A stretch of DNA of 32,103 bases from Chara braunii. Taxonomy: Eukaryota > Streptophyta > Charophyceae > Charales > Characeae. Positions within the stretch are counted from its first letter, which is position 1; every line of letters starts with the position of its first letter. The stretch is taken from positions 1,272,120 through 1,304,222 of the forward strand of contig BFEA01000388.1 in the NCBI GenBank assembly GCA_003427395.1, read 5' to 3'. This document shows positions 19,311 to 28,096 of this stretch, one piece after another. The translations under genes and the position numbers were made by a program. Below the pieces are notes generated by a model. The model searched no databases. It was given only the letters and a program-made list of their open reading frames with translations, and was not told where the DNA came from.

Positions 19311-19736
19311 ACCAGGTGAGACATATGCAGAGCACGAACGAGATCGCATCAGCACCGCCTCGTATTCATCGTACCGACGACACAGTATAACGATGAGGAC
19401 GGCTACGACACGGGAACTGTTTCGTAAACCAGGCCAGCAACAAGACAGCTGACACTGCCTGACAGTGACTTCGTTTTTTTTTGGGGGGGAATGCATCTGT
19501 ACCCCACTTAAAGATGGGAATACCTGTTACCAGGTGAGACAAATGCAGAGCACGAACGAGATCGCATCAGCACCGCCTCGTATTCATCGTACCGACGACA
19601 CAGTATAACGACGAGGACGGCTACGACACAGGGACTGTTTCGTAAACCAGGCCAGCAACAAGACAGCTGACAGTGACTTCGTTTTTTTTGGGGGGGAATG
19701 CATCTGTACCCCACTTAAAGATGGGAATACCTGTTA
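19311..19736. repeat. 218-bp tandem duplication
   Basis: Copy 1 is 19311-19528 and copy 2 is 19529-19736. They share GAGCACGAACGAGATCGCAT, CGTACCGACGACACAGTATA and AAAGATGGGAATACCTGTTA. Copy 2 lacks ~12 bases and differs at a few others. No protein is recognisable; minus-strand frames repeat with the DNA. The flanking 19041-19310 shows nothing else. Confidence 0.9.
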
Positions 19737-19784
19737 TACCCAGTCGAGCACCCAACTGGCATCTATACCCAGACCCTGTCCAAC

Positions 19785-20539
19785 TTAAACTACCAGTACC
19801 TTTCTCAGCTATCTATGTCGAGGCTAAAATCGCCCTGCGCGCCAAAAAAAAAAAAAAAACGGCGCGGGGCTCATTTGGCTGGCGCCGCCAGCCATTTCAG
19901 TCCAGTAGCACCGAACCCCGCCAGCCTCCCGTGTTAACCGGCGGCCATTTGTTTTTCAAGCGGGGAAAGGTACTGGTGGTTTAAGGTGATACCCTACTTT
20001 TCCTGTGTGCCAACTTATACGTGTACCCAGTCCCACAGGCCCTTGGTTGGGGAGCACAAAATTTAAAATTATGCATATGCCCAGGAACCGGGCAGGCAAA
20101 ATTGGTACCACCAAGGATCAGTTGACGGGGACCATTTTTCGAAATGGTACCACCAAGGATCAGTTGACGGGGACCATTTAGAAAATGGTACCACCAGGGA
20201 TCCAGTTGATAAGGACGTTTTTGAAAAAACGGTGCCATCACAGACCAGTGGACAGGGGGCTTTTTCTGTTCGTTTCTTTTTTTTGGACCTTTTCTCGATT
20301 TAAACATAGCATCCTTGTACAGGAGCCATTCTAAAAGTAAACCACCGATACGTTACCCAGCCATTTTTCAAAGTCGCGGCTTGCATGCTGTCGCAACTTT
20401 CAGGGCTCGACAACTGGGGCAAAATGACTGGTGGCGCCAACCAAAAGGAAACCCCCGCCATTTTTTTTGTTTTTTTTTGGGCGCACAGCACATTTCCAGC
20501 CCCGGAGAAAAGTGCCTCAGTAAGTTCTGGTGGGTTTAA
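19785..20539. mobile_element. 755-bp foldback element with ~200-bp imperfect inverted repeats
   Basis: The left arm (19785-19984) and the reverse complement of the right arm (20338-20539) share, in order, TTAAAC..ACCAG.AC, GAGGCT/GGGGCT, CTG.GCGC(G)CC followed by a long A run, GGCG.GGG, TTGG.TGGCGCC.CCAG.CATTT and GGTGGTTTA. The arms are diverged by many substitutions and indels. The 350-bp centre contains a 42-bp minisatellite. Long inverted repeats around a noncoding core suggest a foldback or MITE-like DNA transposon. I could not find a target duplication, so the ends are approximate. Confidence 0.5.
20103..20265. repeat. 42-bp minisatellite, about four copies
   Basis: Units start at 20103, 20145, 20186 and ~20230 with TGGTACCACCAAGGATCAGT then TGACGGGGACCATTT. 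The first two are nearly identical and the fourth is strongly diverged. It lies in the centre of the foldback element. Confidence 0.85.
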
Positions 20540-20607
20540 TGAACTTCAATCTTCTGTCTTCCAATTCTCAGGGATGTCCCTAAGGACAGACAGAGATCAA
20601 CGATCAT

Positions 20608-20650
20608 TTTTTAAGCACCAACAAAAGGGTGTTTTGTTGGTGCTTAAAAA
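20608..20650. other. Perfect 19-bp hairpin with 5-base loop
   Basis: The arm TTTTTAAGCACCAACAAAA (20608-20626) is an exact reverse complement of 20632-20650, with loop GGGTG. An (AAAT)n tract (20651-20690) and the gypsy LTR end follow directly. It may be a cruciform, a pair of terminal repeats, or a fold-back from end joining. Confidence 0.85.
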
Positions 20651-20691
20651 TAAATAAATAAATAAATAAGTTAAAATAACTAAATAAATAA

Positions 20692-21645
20692 TGCAAGGAA
20701 AATGAGCAATAGCAAGATGACAGAATCCGGATTGCACAATCACATTGAAAGCCAGTAAGTCCCACAGTGTCCAGAAAGCAGCATTGCACCAATATTACGC
20801 CAATGGAGAATCGAAACACTGAAACCGAATGTCAATGAGAGCTTACTCTCGTCATCACCAACAAAGTGTCCAGGCCCTTCCCCCTACTTGGCGCTGGGCG
20901 CCCAGACTACTTCCACACAGCTACTGTCTGCCTATCAATTGACAATGCAACTGTTGACGTCAGCAGCCACCGAAGCACATGAAGCTGCCGCCCCTTGCAG
21001 ACTATCGCTGTAACCAGGTATGTGCCATCACGTCATCCTCCTCATCTCTCTCCCTTATCTTTCACCCACGTCTTCTCCTTCATGCACGAAGACCACCACT
21101 ATTCCTTGCTGTATCACCAAGCCCCAGCCAGCTATGGAAGCTGGGCTATGGTGCTGCCCTCAGCAGCGCCTTTCCTTCTACACGACCGCACGTGCGCTGC
21201 ACATTGCTCTGCGCTAGCAGCAGCCCACGAACGATTGCTCCGGCAGCGCTGCCGCAAACTAGCAAGTGCCCGAATATCTGGCCAGGCATCGAGCTCTTTC
21301 CTATATGGAAAGAGTCTGTCCTGGCCTGCGGCCTGGTTGGGCTGGGCCTGCGCCCAGAAGCTTCCGGTAGGCCCCGGGTAGCTGGGCCTTTGCTGCTACT
21401 GCCCTGGGCCCCCGTTAATTACTGGAGATGTGGCCCAGGGCCTGCCTCAAAGATAGGCCGAACCAAAGTGTGGCTGGCCGTGGCCTGGGTTCCTCCAACC
21501 AACTGACGCGACACAACTGCCTGAACCCCAAATGCGAAATCGACAACAATAGGCCCCTCGTTATTTTCTCAAGCCCGCCTTCACTTAGGGCGGGCACATG
21601 CCAAAACTGGGGCCCTTAGGCCTGCCGAGGAGCCAAATCCTCACA
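20692..21645 (-). repeat. Ty3/gypsy 3' LTR (minus orientation)
   Basis: 954 bp; on the minus strand it runs TGTGAGGATTTGG...TTTTCCTTGCA. It is an inverted copy of the LTR at 10930-11922, lacking ~34 bases near its middle. It follows a polypurine tract and the chromodomain-like pol end, so it is the downstream LTR of this gypsy half. The outer flank is AT-rich; the adjacent five bases do not match the flank of the other LTR. Confidence 0.85.
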
Positions 21646-21660
21646 TTCCCTCCTTTACTT
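21646..21660 (-). promoter_or_regulatory. Polypurine tract
   Basis: The minus strand reads AAGTAAAGGAGGGAA immediately before the LTR TG, the expected plus-strand primer position of an LTR retrotransposon. Confidence 0.75.
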
Positions 21661-21682
21661 CGATAGTACCCTGAGAAGTTCT

Positions 21683-21931
21683 TCAATTTGCAGGCATCTT
21701 CCCCTTAAGTCTTCTTTCATATCCTGCAATTACTTGGGGAGCTGTCTGCTGCAGTTCCTTTCTGGTAAACCACCGATCTTCGCTGGGATCAGTATGGTGT
21801 CTGAATCTGACCCGGTACAGCATCCTTGGGTTTGGAGGCCGGCCTCTGCCAGGAGGCTTAGGTACAGGCATCACTCTGTGCTCCACGATGTCATCAATGT
21901 CGACTTTGCCATCCATGGTTGGGGGCAGCAT
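21683..21931 (-). pseudogene. Gypsy pol C-terminal chromodomain-like region
   Basis: The 82-codon minus frame has IDDIVEHRV, MLYRVRFRHHTDPSEDRW and a terminal helix APQVIAGYERRL. This follows the chromodomain layout (repeat-initiating hydrophobic strand, Y-x-V/R-W strand, W, C-terminal helix ending Y). It occupies the position where chromoviruses carry a chromodomain that directs integration to chromatin. The aromatic cage is not clearly complete. A one-base frameshift near 21935 separates it from the integrase frame. Its end sits ~25 bases before the polypurine tract. Confidence 0.65.
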
Positions 21932-22580
21932 TGATCATCTGGAGGAAGGAACTGTGCAGTTTCTGCCAAAGATGCTTGGAGGTGTGAAAGACTGGGTGTG
22001 TGCACAAGTGAGAAGGGATGCGAATCACATAGGAGGGTCCGTCTATCTGGTGTCCAACTATATCTAGGGCCTCCCAGGGACCGAAATAATGCGGCATTAG
22101 TTTACGTGAGATTCCCAACTCCTGACCCAGTTCAGATGATTTAACCCACATTCGTTCACCTACCTGAAATTGAGATGGCCGTCTGTGTCTGTTCTCAGAT
22201 GCAATCATGGCATCTTGAGCTTACTTAATGTGTTCTACGGCCTGTTGTAGCATCTGTTCATACTTGACAGCAAACTCTATGCTGCCGGGTGCTGCAGATG
22301 GCTGGTTTTCAGGTAACAGAAAATTGAGTGCGGATCGGGGCTTCCAACCAAGATGCAGTTGGTTGGGAGTCATGCTGATAGTGTTGTGCACAGCGTTGTT
22401 GTACAGGCTGGCGACGAGAGGTAGTTTCTCGTCCCAGTCATCCTGACTTGGCTTGATGTAATGCCGAAGCAGGTGCTGCACTCGGTTCATCTGCTCCGCT
22501 TGGCCATTTGACTCAGGGTGATTCCCTGACATCATCTGCAGTCGGGTGTCCATCTGCACTCGGTTCATCTGCTCCGCCAC
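21894..22580 (-). pseudogene. Gypsy integrase, C-terminal half with GPY/F module
   Basis: Two stretches in one frame are separated by a single stop (TAA at 22221-22223). The first has GNHPESNGQAEQMNRV and the block DDWDEKLPLVASLYNNAVHN, the catalytic Glu helix and following region of the retroviral-type integrase core. The second has VGERMWVKSSEL and YFGPWEALDIVG..SYVIRIP, the GPY/F module. Integrase joins element DNA to the genome. A 24-base duplication (22476-22499 and 22554-22577) disturbs the core. Confidence 0.85.
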
Positions 22581-22779
22581 AGTTCGCTGGTGAAGCGGAC
22601 GTCCCTATCACTCACCATGGACTTGGGCAACCCATGAATAGCTTGATGACGTAGTCAGTATTAGCTGTTTCAGGCATGGCGATTAGTCTGGCATACTTAG
22701 TGAATCTATCCACAATGAGAAAGATGTGTCTCTTGCCGTTCTTGCTGGTCACCAGAGTATCCATGAAGTCCATGGACAC
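22581..22779 (-). pseudogene. Gypsy integrase core, N-terminal piece
   Basis: The minus strand reads VSMDFMDTLVTSKNGKRHIF, IVDRFTKYARLIAMPETA and YVIKLFM, the first catalytic Asp region of Ty3/gypsy integrases. After a frameshift near 22640 it continues GLPKSMVSDRDVRFTSELW, with the second catalytic Asp. The zinc-binding N terminus, RNase H and reverse transcriptase that should precede it are absent: LINE sequence begins at 22780 and reads into this piece without a stop. Confidence 0.85.
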
Positions 22780-23947
22780 ATCCAATGGGTCGGTTTGTAG
22801 TTTGTTGTCCCAGGCTTCCAATTCGTTTAGCAATTTGTCTACTATTGCCTTGCGTTCTCGAGCGTAAGCAATCGAGAACGTTTTTACCCTGTCCCGCAAG
22901 TGGGCTACTTCTTCGTTGAACCATTCCACTTTGGAGGCAGCTTGTTCCTGGTTCGATACCCGATACGCACAATATTCTTTGACCAGATTTTTGAGGGCGG
23001 GGAGTTTCAGCAGCGAGACATTGAACTTGTAGAAACTTGGACCTCTCTGAATTTGAGTATAAAAAGAGAGGCCCATAACGATCCCTCGATGATCGAAGGA
23101 CTTGCAGGCACTAAATGGCATAATGTCCGCAACCAGTAGAGTTCCTATAGGTTCCTCGGAAATAAGGAAAAAATCAATTCTGGAATTGGATGTGCCCGCT
23201 GCCCCTTTCGATCTGACGCAAGTGTATGCACGTTTGACGGGGTGCAGGATTCTATATGCATCCTTCAGATTCATTGTCGCCATAAAGCGTGTGAGCATGT
23301 CCACATTCGGGGCCCGGCGGTCGTGGGCTTGTCCCTGACTTTGGCTGTTAGTGGAAGATCTGTCGAGCAGCGGGTCGAGGGTTATGTTGTAGTCACCTGC
23401 GATAATGAGGGGCAGGCCCACAGGCAATTGTTGATGAAGAGTGTGGAGGAAGTGTACTCTGTCCATCGGATCGTTGGGACCGTATACGCTAGCGATGACG
23501 AGTTCCTCATCCCCCATCATCGCCCTGACATACACCCAGCGCCCTTCTTGCAGATCGCACTCATGAGCAATGGGGGTTAATCGCGACGAGGGAGGAAGCC
23601 ATATTGCTACCCCCGTCGATGCTCCTGATCTACCCGGGGCCGAGTAGGATGTGTATGGCCACACCCATTTTTCTTTTTCCCTGTGCGTGGGTGCATGTGT
23701 CTGTGTCTCTTGCACGCAGATCGCGTCAGGCCATGCTCCGTCCTATTCATGAAAGGGACGCTGGACCCGGTTTCCAGGAGGTGTAGCTCCCCACCAATAG
23801 ATGGAGCCTCCCTGAGGGTAAAAAAAACTCCGTCCGGTTTGAGCATTCTCCAGATTGCGTCCTTTTTGTCTTGTGATGCTTGTGCAAGACCGTTTAGGTT
23901 GATAGCTTTGATGTCCAAATCGGCGCAGGCAACCTTCCTCTCCTAAT
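22780..23947 (-). pseudogene. LINE B ORF2, APE endonuclease and linker
   Basis: The endonuclease motifs are in order: ADLDIKAINLNGLAQ (catalytic Asn), DAICVQET (Glu), GVAIWLPPSSR, SVYGPNDP, IIAGDYNIT (Asp, Asn), SNSRIDFFLIS and SFDHRG (Asp-His). Then comes a charged linker (ERKAIVDKLLNELEAW). All catalytic positions I can place are present. The reading frame is broken only by an 84-bp insertion (23744-23827) bounded by an 8-bp direct repeat; the coding sequence on either side is in register once that insert and one repeat copy are discounted. The upstream stop TAG at about 23949 and the absence of an ATG leave the ORF2 start unresolved. Confidence 0.85.
23744..23827 (+). mobile_element. Truncated SINE-like insertion in the endonuclease
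   Basis: 84 bp ending in A8, flanked by an exact 8-bp direct repeat CTCCGTCC (23736-23743 and 23828-23835). Its core (CTGGACCCGGTTTCCAGGAG, CCCCACCAATAGATGGAG) matches, as reverse complement, the longer copy at 31434-31620. It is oriented opposite to the host LINE. This is a 5'-truncated member of a dispersed A-tailed family inserted after LINE B had arrived. Confidence 0.85.
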
Positions 23948-24080
23948 CTTGGGAGCCAATCCCCGGGGGAGGAACATATGGTTGAGGGGGGGGGATCTAG
24001 GGGGTGGCGGAGGAGGAGGGTGGTACAATCCATGATCGTATTCATTTGTACGGGCTTTGGTTTGGTGGCAGTGCCACTCA

Positions 24081-24983
24081 TCAGTCAACGATCGACCTTT
24101 GCAAGAGATCCAGATCACTTGTGTCTTCCCCTTCTGAGTCCGTGCTACCTTCCGACTGACTCTCCTCGTGATGATGGTATGGTTCATCTTCCGCAAGGAG
24201 CTCAATTACTTGTTCCGCGACAGGAATCAGTTGCGTTCCTCCTGGTTGTCCCGTTTTGGAGGGGATCAGTAAATCCGGGGGAATTCTGTGTAAGATGGAG
24301 GGGAGAGGGTGTGCCAATTGTTTGTCAGCTGTGTTGGAGAGGAGGGCCGCCCCAATTTCCTCCACAAGGACCTCGGGCCAGAATTGCTTGTCCTCCGTAC
24401 ACAGTCCCGTTCTACGTTTGTCAGTTCCCACCTCGATTATTTGGGTGGGTTCTGTGTAGCCTGTGGTTTTCTGACTCAGTTCCTCCAACAGTGCTGTCAC
24501 GGTTGAAATGATTGTCTTGGCCACAAGTCCCCAATCGATCTCATCTGGATTGTGGTACTCATTTACTACTTGCGTGATTTTGTGTTTTGCCAGGATCCTC
24601 CTTCGGATCTTTTCCCAGTGCAGCCGGGGAATAAACTCGTTCAGCATCCGACCGGTAGGTACCAACGAGTTTTGCAGTATCCAGTCCGTGAGGCGAGCCC
24701 GGACACTCTTCACCCGTATGAGCGGGACACAGTTTTGGTCGTCTCGGGATGGGGTTTGTGATCGTCTTTCAGTCTTCTGTGTACTTAGGGTATCTTCATC
24801 TGTCTCGGCCAGGCTCATAACCAGGTCCAGCGCTGGGTGCACGTCGTCCGAATGTGGTGCCTGTTGGAGGTGTATGTGATCCTCTTCCCCCCCTTGTGAT
24901 AGGGTATCAGTCTGCATGTCGTGCGCCATGATGTGGTCCTGTTGCGGGTGTGTTCCCTCCGGAGGATGCAAGCACATCATCAT
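24081..24983 (-). CDS. LINE B ORF1 C-terminal part
   Basis: An uninterrupted 300-codon frame ending ~130 bases before ORF2. The N-terminal third is polar and His/Gln-rich. Residues ~100-190 are helical (ARLTDWILQNSL, EIDWGLVAKTIISTVTALLE) and loosely match LINE A ORF1 residues 35-110. The end is acidic and Ser-rich (EGSTDSEGEDTSDLD). There is no Nudix-like domain here, in contrast to LINE A. The function is unknown; the position suggests it is the end of the ORF1 nucleocapsid-like protein. Confidence 0.6.
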   Translation of the reverse strand: MMMCLHPPEGTHPQQDHIMAHDMQTDTLSQGGEEDHIHLQQAPHSDDVHPALDLVMSLAETDEDTLSTQKTERRSQTPSRDDQNCVPLIRVKSVRARLTDWILQNSLVPTGRMLNEFIPRLHWEKIRRRILAKHKITQVVNEYHNPDEIDWGLVAKTIISTVTALLEELSQKTTGYTEPTQIIEVGTDKRRTGLCTEDKQFWPEVLVEEIGAALLSNTADKQLAHPLPSILHRIPPDLLIPSKTGQPGGTQLIPVAEQVIELLAEDEPYHHHEESQSEGSTDSEGEDTSDLDLLQRSIVD

Positions 24984-24998
24984 TGGTTCGTTCAGTGT

Positions 24999-25632
24999 TT
25001 ATGCATTTTGTTGCGGGGGCATGCCGTAAAGGTGAGGGTAGTGAATATTAACGTGCTCGTGTTGGGCCAGATACGCCAACGGGCGCATGCCAAGACCCGT
25101 GGAGATCTGTGTCTGCCAAAATTGTTGTTCTAGGAGTGTCTGTCGTTGCTCCCGAGTATTTAGCAAGCCCATTTCCTGACTGTCTGTGTAAAGGCCATGT
25201 TGGGCCTCTTGCAAGTGGTGCAAACTTATCCTGTTGTTCTTGTATGTGTCGTGCTTGTTGCATTGCCAAATGGTGGAACAAGGCCCGTTATTCCGATATT
25301 AGGGCAGCAGTAAGGGGTGTCTGTTCCTGGGGTCCCATCTCCAGCTCCCTGTCTGACATGTCCATTTCGGAATCCTTTCCGGATTGTGGGTCAGAGTCTG
25401 TAATAGAGATGTCATTCATGGTGACGTCCATTTGTGGGCGGCTTCTTCTGGCATCCCTTCCCTTGACTATCGCTTCCCGGAGCTCCTCTTCTGCTTGTTC
25501 CTGCTCCTTTAACAGAAGCTTATACGCCTGTGTCCTGTACGGTGATTCCACGTGGTTGCCTTGAGCCCGGTCTGCTTGTGTTGTACAGTGCAGGCCTTGC
25601 TCATTACTGTCAAAGCTGGAAACTGTTGACAA
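24999..25632 (-). pseudogene. LINE B ORF1, Gln-rich coiled-coil region
   Basis: Three overlapping frames read as one decayed protein: LLLKEQEQAEEELREAIVKG (25288-25632), HHLAMQQARHIQEQQDKFA (to ~25220) and EQRQTLLEQQFWQTQ (24999-25223). The heptad-like Gln/Glu/Leu pattern suggests a coiled coil, as used for ORF1 multimerisation in other LINEs. Two frameshifts and a stop break it. Confidence 0.5.
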
Positions 25633-25884
25633 TGGTCGGGCCTGGGTTCCTACCTCCCGAGTGTTCGGGGGTGGGTTGACTTTCTCTATTGCGGATGTGT
25701 CCGAAAGCGAGAGGCTCAGCTCCTGATCGTCGTGGCCCTTTTCAGTGTCGCATGGCTGTGCCTCTCTGGGGGTCGTGTTTCAACACGGGAGAGAAGTTTT
25801 GCGTTTTTGACTACTGGGGTGAGACTGCTGCTTAAAGGGGAAGCATTTTTGTTTTCTGAGAGGGGTGTGGTTAGTATGCTATCA

Positions 25885-27069
25885 TTAGCTATGGCCAACG
25901 CTTTTGGCTGTCCACCCCTTCAGGCAGGTCTCTTGGTCCCTGCTCAAGCTGCCCCTGCTCCTGTGCGCCTTTATTGACATTTGGCGACCTGTTGATACTG
26001 TTCCTATTGGCGAGGCACGTTGCCCCTTTGACAGCTCGTGGTTAGGCACCAGTGCTGTTGCAGGTGACTCCGAGAGGGGCTTCTGTGTTTGATGACTTTC
26101 TGCGCGCTTCTGCCTGTTGTCATGCCACCTAACATGATTAATCCCTTGGGTCAGCGGCACAACAACGATCGTCGACCGTGCACCTTCTTCCCCTCCGTCT
26201 GTAGGTGAGACCTCCAAACTTTGCAGACTCCGCAGCCTTTGGGGTGTCGTTGCAGGTGACTCCAATAAGACCTGCTGTGATTGTTGACCCCCTGCGTACT
26301 CCAGCCTGTGGTCATGTCGCCTGGCATGGGTATTCCCTTGGGCCAGTGGCACAACGACGAGCGTTGACTGTCTATTTTCTCCCTCTTTGTCTGTGGGTGG
26401 GGCCTCGGAGTGTTGCAGACTCCGCTGCCCTTGGTATGTGATTGTTGCAGGCGGGACCAGCTGTCGCACTTCATCCTTCTTGCCCTGTTGTGGGTGCAGC
26501 ACGCCAAACTGCACGTCGTTTTGGTGTTCTGGTGTCAACAGGATTCGGGGCAGTTCATTTGAAGGTGCTTCCAGCTTACCGGCCGATGTGACCCACCCGC
26601 TCACCAGGTGGGCATTGGCGTTGACATCCTGTCTTTGCATGTTTGAATCCTGTCCCTGTTCTGCCGTGAGCCATCGTGTTTGCGAAGGCTGTGCGGTCAG
26701 AGGTAGTTCATCAAGCCGCTTTAGCTGCCTTTCTTCCTGATCGGAGCGCATGGGCAGGGCCGGAATCCCAACAACCACAGTCTCGGGTGTTTCTGGGCTT
26801 GGAGGCCCGGGATGTTCAGTCATTACAGGTGGGCACAGTGAGCCCACCTGTCCGTTCTCTGTTTGTTGTGAGTGCAGTGGTCCTTTATAGGTGTGGTGAT
26901 GTGCATGCAGTCCCATCCCAGGCTGAGGGGATACCTCTGTAGTGTGCGCTGCCAGTCCGATTATCATGACACTCTCCCCCTCCCTGCCATCATTTGCTTG
27001 CGGTCCGCTGGCAGGGTGTAGGGGTTCTGGTTCCGCGTGCCTCGGAAGTCTCTGTATTTCTATCACCAT
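25885..27069 (-). CDS. LINE B ORF1, long low-complexity segment with 64-residue repeats
   Basis: An uninterrupted 394-codon frame, polar and rich in Gln, Ser, Pro and His. Residues ~205-340 carry two imperfect tandem copies (DNA units 26061-26252 and 26253-26447, 192 and 195 bp). Each has STLVVVPLAQGN/STIVVVPLTQGI followed by a His/Arg-rich stretch and L(L)ESPAT. LINE A has no counterpart. It begins 14 bases after the stop of the knuckle-bearing frame and in another phase, so it may be a downstream part of ORF1 or an acquired module. No known domain. Confidence 0.5.
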   Translation of the reverse strand: MVIEIQRLPRHAEPEPLHPASGPQANDGREGESVMIIGLAAHTTEVSPQPGMGLHAHHHTYKGPLHSQQTENGQVGSLCPPVMTEHPGPPSPETPETVVVGIPALPMRSDQEERQLKRLDELPLTAQPSQTRWLTAEQGQDSNMQRQDVNANAHLVSGWVTSAGKLEAPSNELPRILLTPEHQNDVQFGVLHPQQGKKDEVRQLVPPATITYQGQRSLQHSEAPPTDKEGENRQSTLVVVPLAQGNTHARRHDHRLEYAGGQQSQQVLLESPATTPQRLRSLQSLEVSPTDGGEEGARSTIVVVPLTQGINHVRWHDNRQKRAESHQTQKPLSESPATALVPNHELSKGQRASPIGTVSTGRQMSIKAHRSRGSLSRDQETCLKGWTAKSVGHS

Positions 27070-27082
27070 CAGGCTTTGACGC

Positions 27083-28096
27083 CTATTTTTTGCTTTCTGA
27101 ATTTGATTCCATCAGTCGCAGGCAAGGCTTTTGCCTGTGTTCCCGGGGCATCCTCTCTCCGTACTGATTCCGGGGGGGATGCTGCCAACCTGGCCTGGGT
27201 TTGTTGTGGTGGTTGAAGGGCAACTGGGTTTTCATTCCGTACCGAGGTAAGTATTTCGTTATGTGGTCTTTTGTCCTGGATTTGGTGTGCAGGACTGGCC
27301 CCTTCGACCTCTTTTGGCATCCCACTCTTGCGTCTTCTTCTATGCAAGAGCGGGGCATCATTTCTCCTCCCTCGTTGTTTTCCTCTCCGTCCACGTCCCT
27401 CCTATCTGTGTCTGTGTCCGGTCGGGTCTCAGAGGGTAGGCTTTTCTCCACCCCACGTGCCTGTGCTGTCGACTCTGCGTCTGTCTGATGGCTTTCATGA
27501 ACGTCCTGTGTTTTACATTGTGTTGTGGTTGGATCCTCCACATGTGTCGAAGATTGTGGGATTTTCTGCGGTGTTCCTTGGCCCGTCCAAAACCAACGCC
27601 CCGGTTTATCTGTCTGTTGCTGCACAAATCTCCACCCAGCCAATGCTGTGTCGACCGGAAGCCACGTCCCGGCTTCATGTGGGTGGGGGACCACCATGCC
27701 TCTGAGAGGTTTCTTTCTCAGTTTTGGGCAGTGGTGATCTGTGCAGAGATGACCCTTTTCCTTGCACACGTAGCACCACGGGTTCTGAGTGTGGCTGATC
27801 GGAATTGACACAATCTTATCTCCGTAAACGTAGTCCCAGGTCTCATGAAGGGGAATGGTCTGCGAAGCATTCCATTCCACTGCGACCAGCAGGGAGTCTT
27901 CTCTCTTTTCAAGAAACGACAGAAATTCGTGAACAAATCCTTTGACCGGTGCTATGGACTGCAGGTCCTGCAGTATGGCCCCCTGAATTGCCAGCGGGGC
28001 ATAGCGGAATTCGACCCAAAAATTACTGTCCATGAGCTGCTGTCTACGTTCGTCCGCCATGAGGGGCTCATTTGGGCGCCATCTGTTTACTTGCAC
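27083..28096 (-). CDS. LINE B ORF1, zinc-knuckle part
   Basis: A 337-codon open frame. Residues ~20-100 match LINE A (DERRQQLMDSNFWVEFRYAP; a hydrophobic/aromatic block). Residues 108-123 form the zinc knuckle WCYVCKEKGHLCTDHHC with spacing C-x2-C-x4-H-x6-C (bases 27728-27775). A basic, polar tail with many Lys/Arg/His follows. Role by family: binding of LINE RNA. The first codons overlap the previous frame by 10 bases (28087-28096) in another phase; the joint looks like one ORF1 broken by a single frameshift. The nominal start is GTG, so a true start here is unlikely. Confidence 0.75.
   Translation of the reverse strand: MQVNRWRPNEPLMADERRQQLMDSNFWVEFRYAPLAIQGAILQDLQSIAPVKGFVHEFLSFLEKREDSLLVAVEWNASQTIPLHETWDYVYGDKIVSIPISHTQNPWCYVCKEKGHLCTDHHCPKLRKKPLRGMVVPHPHEAGTWLPVDTALAGWRFVQQQTDKPGRWFWTGQGTPQKIPQSSTHVEDPTTTQCKTQDVHESHQTDAESTAQARGVEKSLPSETRPDTDTDRRDVDGEENNEGGEMMPRSCIEEDARVGCQKRSKGPVLHTKSRTKDHITKYLPRYGMKTQLPFNHHNKPRPGWQHPPRNQYGERMPREHRQKPCLRLMESNSESKK

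Noticed and set aside
24061-24084. Hammerhead-like sequence on the minus strand (CTGATGAG, GTGGC/GCCAC stem, then CAAA)
   Set aside because: G12 of the essential GAAA is C, and it lies inside LINE B ORF1 coding sequence; no stem I or III fits.
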